DNA from: CAYTED01 sp964537075
GTDB lineage: Bacteria; Patescibacteriota; Minisyncoccia; Moranbacterales; UBA1568
Assembly: GCA_964537075.1 (NCBI GenBank)
Contig: CAZIBB010000042.1
Location: 1 to 7,209 of the forward strand
Reading direction: 5' to 3'
DNA length: 7,209 nucleotides
The position numbers and the translations under genes are program-made. The stretch's first letter is position 1; each line of letters opens with the position of its first letter. Below the pieces are notes generated by a model. The model searched no databases, was not told the DNA's origin, and saw only the letters and a program-made list of their open reading frames with translations. This document shows, piece after piece, positions 6,369-7,209 of this stretch.

Positions 6369-7028
6369 CTACTCAATGGTCAATTCTTGGGCCAGTTTTT
6401 TCCGCTCGCAAATTCCCACGAGAGATTTTTCAGCGAAATCAGCATATGCCTTCATACTTTTAAATTGCCCGAGAATGGAGTCCTTGGTACAAATCACATT
6501 TTGCGGCGCACAGGTTCCCATATATTCATCCCAGCTTGAGCGAATATTTTCCAGAGCCTTATCGCGATATTTGTGCACCCGAAAATTCAGATTCACATAC
6601 ACGCTCACATGAAGGAAATATTCGTTCACATCAATATGAGATGATTTGAATCTCCCCTGTAAAAGAGCTCCTGATCGATCGTATTTATTATTGAAGTACC
6701 ATGTATATCCGCCAGAGAGACGCTTCATAAATTCACTCACTCCACCATCAACTTTCTGCTTGAGTAAAAGGTGAAAATGATTCGGATTCAAGCAATAGGC
6801 AATAATTTCTACCAGTGGCTCATGGTTTACAGCGGTCTCTCCGCTGTTTTTACGCTCGAGGTCCACGTTACGAAGGCTGCCGACCGGGTCGACGGTATTG
6901 AAAGCAGCCATGCTTCGAAAAAATCGGTCAGCATCATAGCGATCGTGGAAAATTTCCCTCTTATCAACCCCACGATTATATACATGATAATACTCTTCTG
7001 TAGCGAGTGGGACTCTGCGTGTTGTCAT
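6369..7028 (-). CDS. REP-associated tyrosine transposase (IS200-like, Y1 HUH family)
   Basis: 219 residues, a usual size for the family. The N-terminus YYHVYNRGVDKREIF (13-27) is the typical start of this group. The metal-binding HUH motif is present as NPNHFHLLLK (81-90; His84 and His86). LLQGRFKSSHID (122-133) and YFLHVSVYVNLN (137-148) follow, with Tyr144 at the place of the usual catalytic tyrosine (family RYIHLNP; here the proline after NLN is replaced by Phe149). SSWDEYMG (164-171) is a common C-terminal family motif. The reading frame is intact and catalytic residues appear kept. The enzyme would cut single-stranded DNA at REP-like hairpins, and the two 19-base palindromes just after the stop are candidate targets. 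No clear Shine-Dalgarno is seen before the ATG. There are no obvious insertion-sequence ends around the gene, which fits a domesticated RAYT better than an autonomous IS. Confidence 0.92.
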   Translation of the reverse strand: MTTRRVPLATEEYYHVYNRGVDKREIFHDRYDADRFFRSMAAFNTVDPVGSLRNVDLERKNSGETAVNHEPLVEIIAYCLNPNHFHLLLKQKVDGGVSEFMKRLSGGYTWYFNNKYDRSGALLQGRFKSSHIDVNEYFLHVSVYVNLNFRVHKYRDKALENIRSSWDEYMGTCAPQNVICTKDSILGQFKSMKAYADFAEKSLVGICERKKLAQELTIE

Positions 7029-7034
7029 ATATTC

Positions 7035-7053
7035 ATTCTTAATCTGTAAGAAT
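7035..7053. repeat. Inverted repeat before the transposase start
   Basis: ATTCTTA (7035-7041) and TAAGAAT (7047-7053) flank a five-base centre, seven bases upstream of the ATG. In the mRNA it would place a weak hairpin over the region where ribosomes bind. It could be an operator or translational control, or chance in AT-rich DNA. A possible -10 TATAAA lies just upstream at 7065-7070 without a good -35. Confidence 0.4.
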
Positions 7054-7091
7054 CGCGAGCGTTGTTTATACTTTCTTGAAAACTATAAGAC

Positions 7092-7190
7092 TGTCATTCC
7101 GAGCTTGCCCTGGAATCTCAGTGCCATATGACGCACCACAGAGCATTGTAAGGAGAGATCCCTCCACTCGAAGACTCGGTCGGGATGACA
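7092..7190. mobile_element. Degenerate small inverted-repeat element (MITE-like)
   Basis: The outer ends TGTCATTCCGAGC (7092-7104) and, on the other strand, TGTCATCCCGACC (7178-7190) match at 11 of 13 positions. Inside, TGGAATCTC is partly mirrored by GAGAGATCCC. The roughly 99-base element has no coding capacity. The end sequence GTCATTCCGAGC is, from general knowledge, common in dispersed non-coding palindromic elements of many bacteria. It lies upstream of the transposase gene and on the edge of the window, so its relation to that gene is unclear. Confidence 0.6.
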
Positions 7191-7209
7191 ACGGAAAATT
7201 TCAAAACTA

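Noticed and set aside
6226..6612. Open frame of 128 codons on the plus strand overlapping the promoter and the 3' part of the transposase gene
   Set aside because: It overlaps the clear transposase frame and runs over the two palindromic repeats. Its product has no recognisable motif.

Overview
The window reads almost entirely on the minus strand. It most likely comes from a member of the Candidate Phyla Radiation (Patescibacteria), probably Parcubacteria-like. The grounds are a 23S rRNA gene carrying two large insertions, AT-rich and palindromic small repeats between genes, a 23S gene that starts from its own promoter with no 16S in front of it, and a membrane ligase/polymerase fused to TPR repeats. 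The phylum call is inference; no marker protein in the window settles it. Both protein genes read normally in the standard code.

Layout in the direction of transcription (high to low coordinates). At 7209-7029 lies a degenerate small inverted-repeat element (about 7092-7190) upstream of a REP-associated tyrosine transposase (RAYT, IS200-like Y1) gene at 7028-6369. Directly after its stop come two copies of a 19-base near-palindrome (6345-6363 and 6266-6284). Next are a good sigma70-type promoter (-35 at 6227-6232, -10 at 6204-6209), a perfect 14-base palindrome at the expected transcript start, and a hairpin-rich 5' leader. These precede an 829-residue Wzy/WaaL-like membrane protein with an exported TPR domain (6044-3555), which ends at a strong intrinsic terminator (3500-3530).

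A second consensus-like promoter (3426-3399) then fires into a roughly 430-base structured leader and the 23S rRNA gene, whose mature 5' end lies near 2964. The gene runs off the left edge at about E. coli position 2591, so roughly the last 310 bases, including the rest of the peptidyl-transferase ring and the sarcin-ricin loop, are missing.

The main points of interest are in the 23S gene. One insertion sits in helix 45, the site used by classical intervening sequences (IVSs) of Salmonella, and is closed by a 20-bp stem around an AT-rich core. A second sits in domain II near E. coli 650-657, is closed by a 19-bp stem, and holds a cloverleaf-like set of hairpins. Both long stems look suited to RNase III, so the mature 23S may be fragmented. 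The surface-polysaccharide gene and the transposase have no evident functional link to the rRNA gene; the terminator-promoter pair insulates the rRNA unit.
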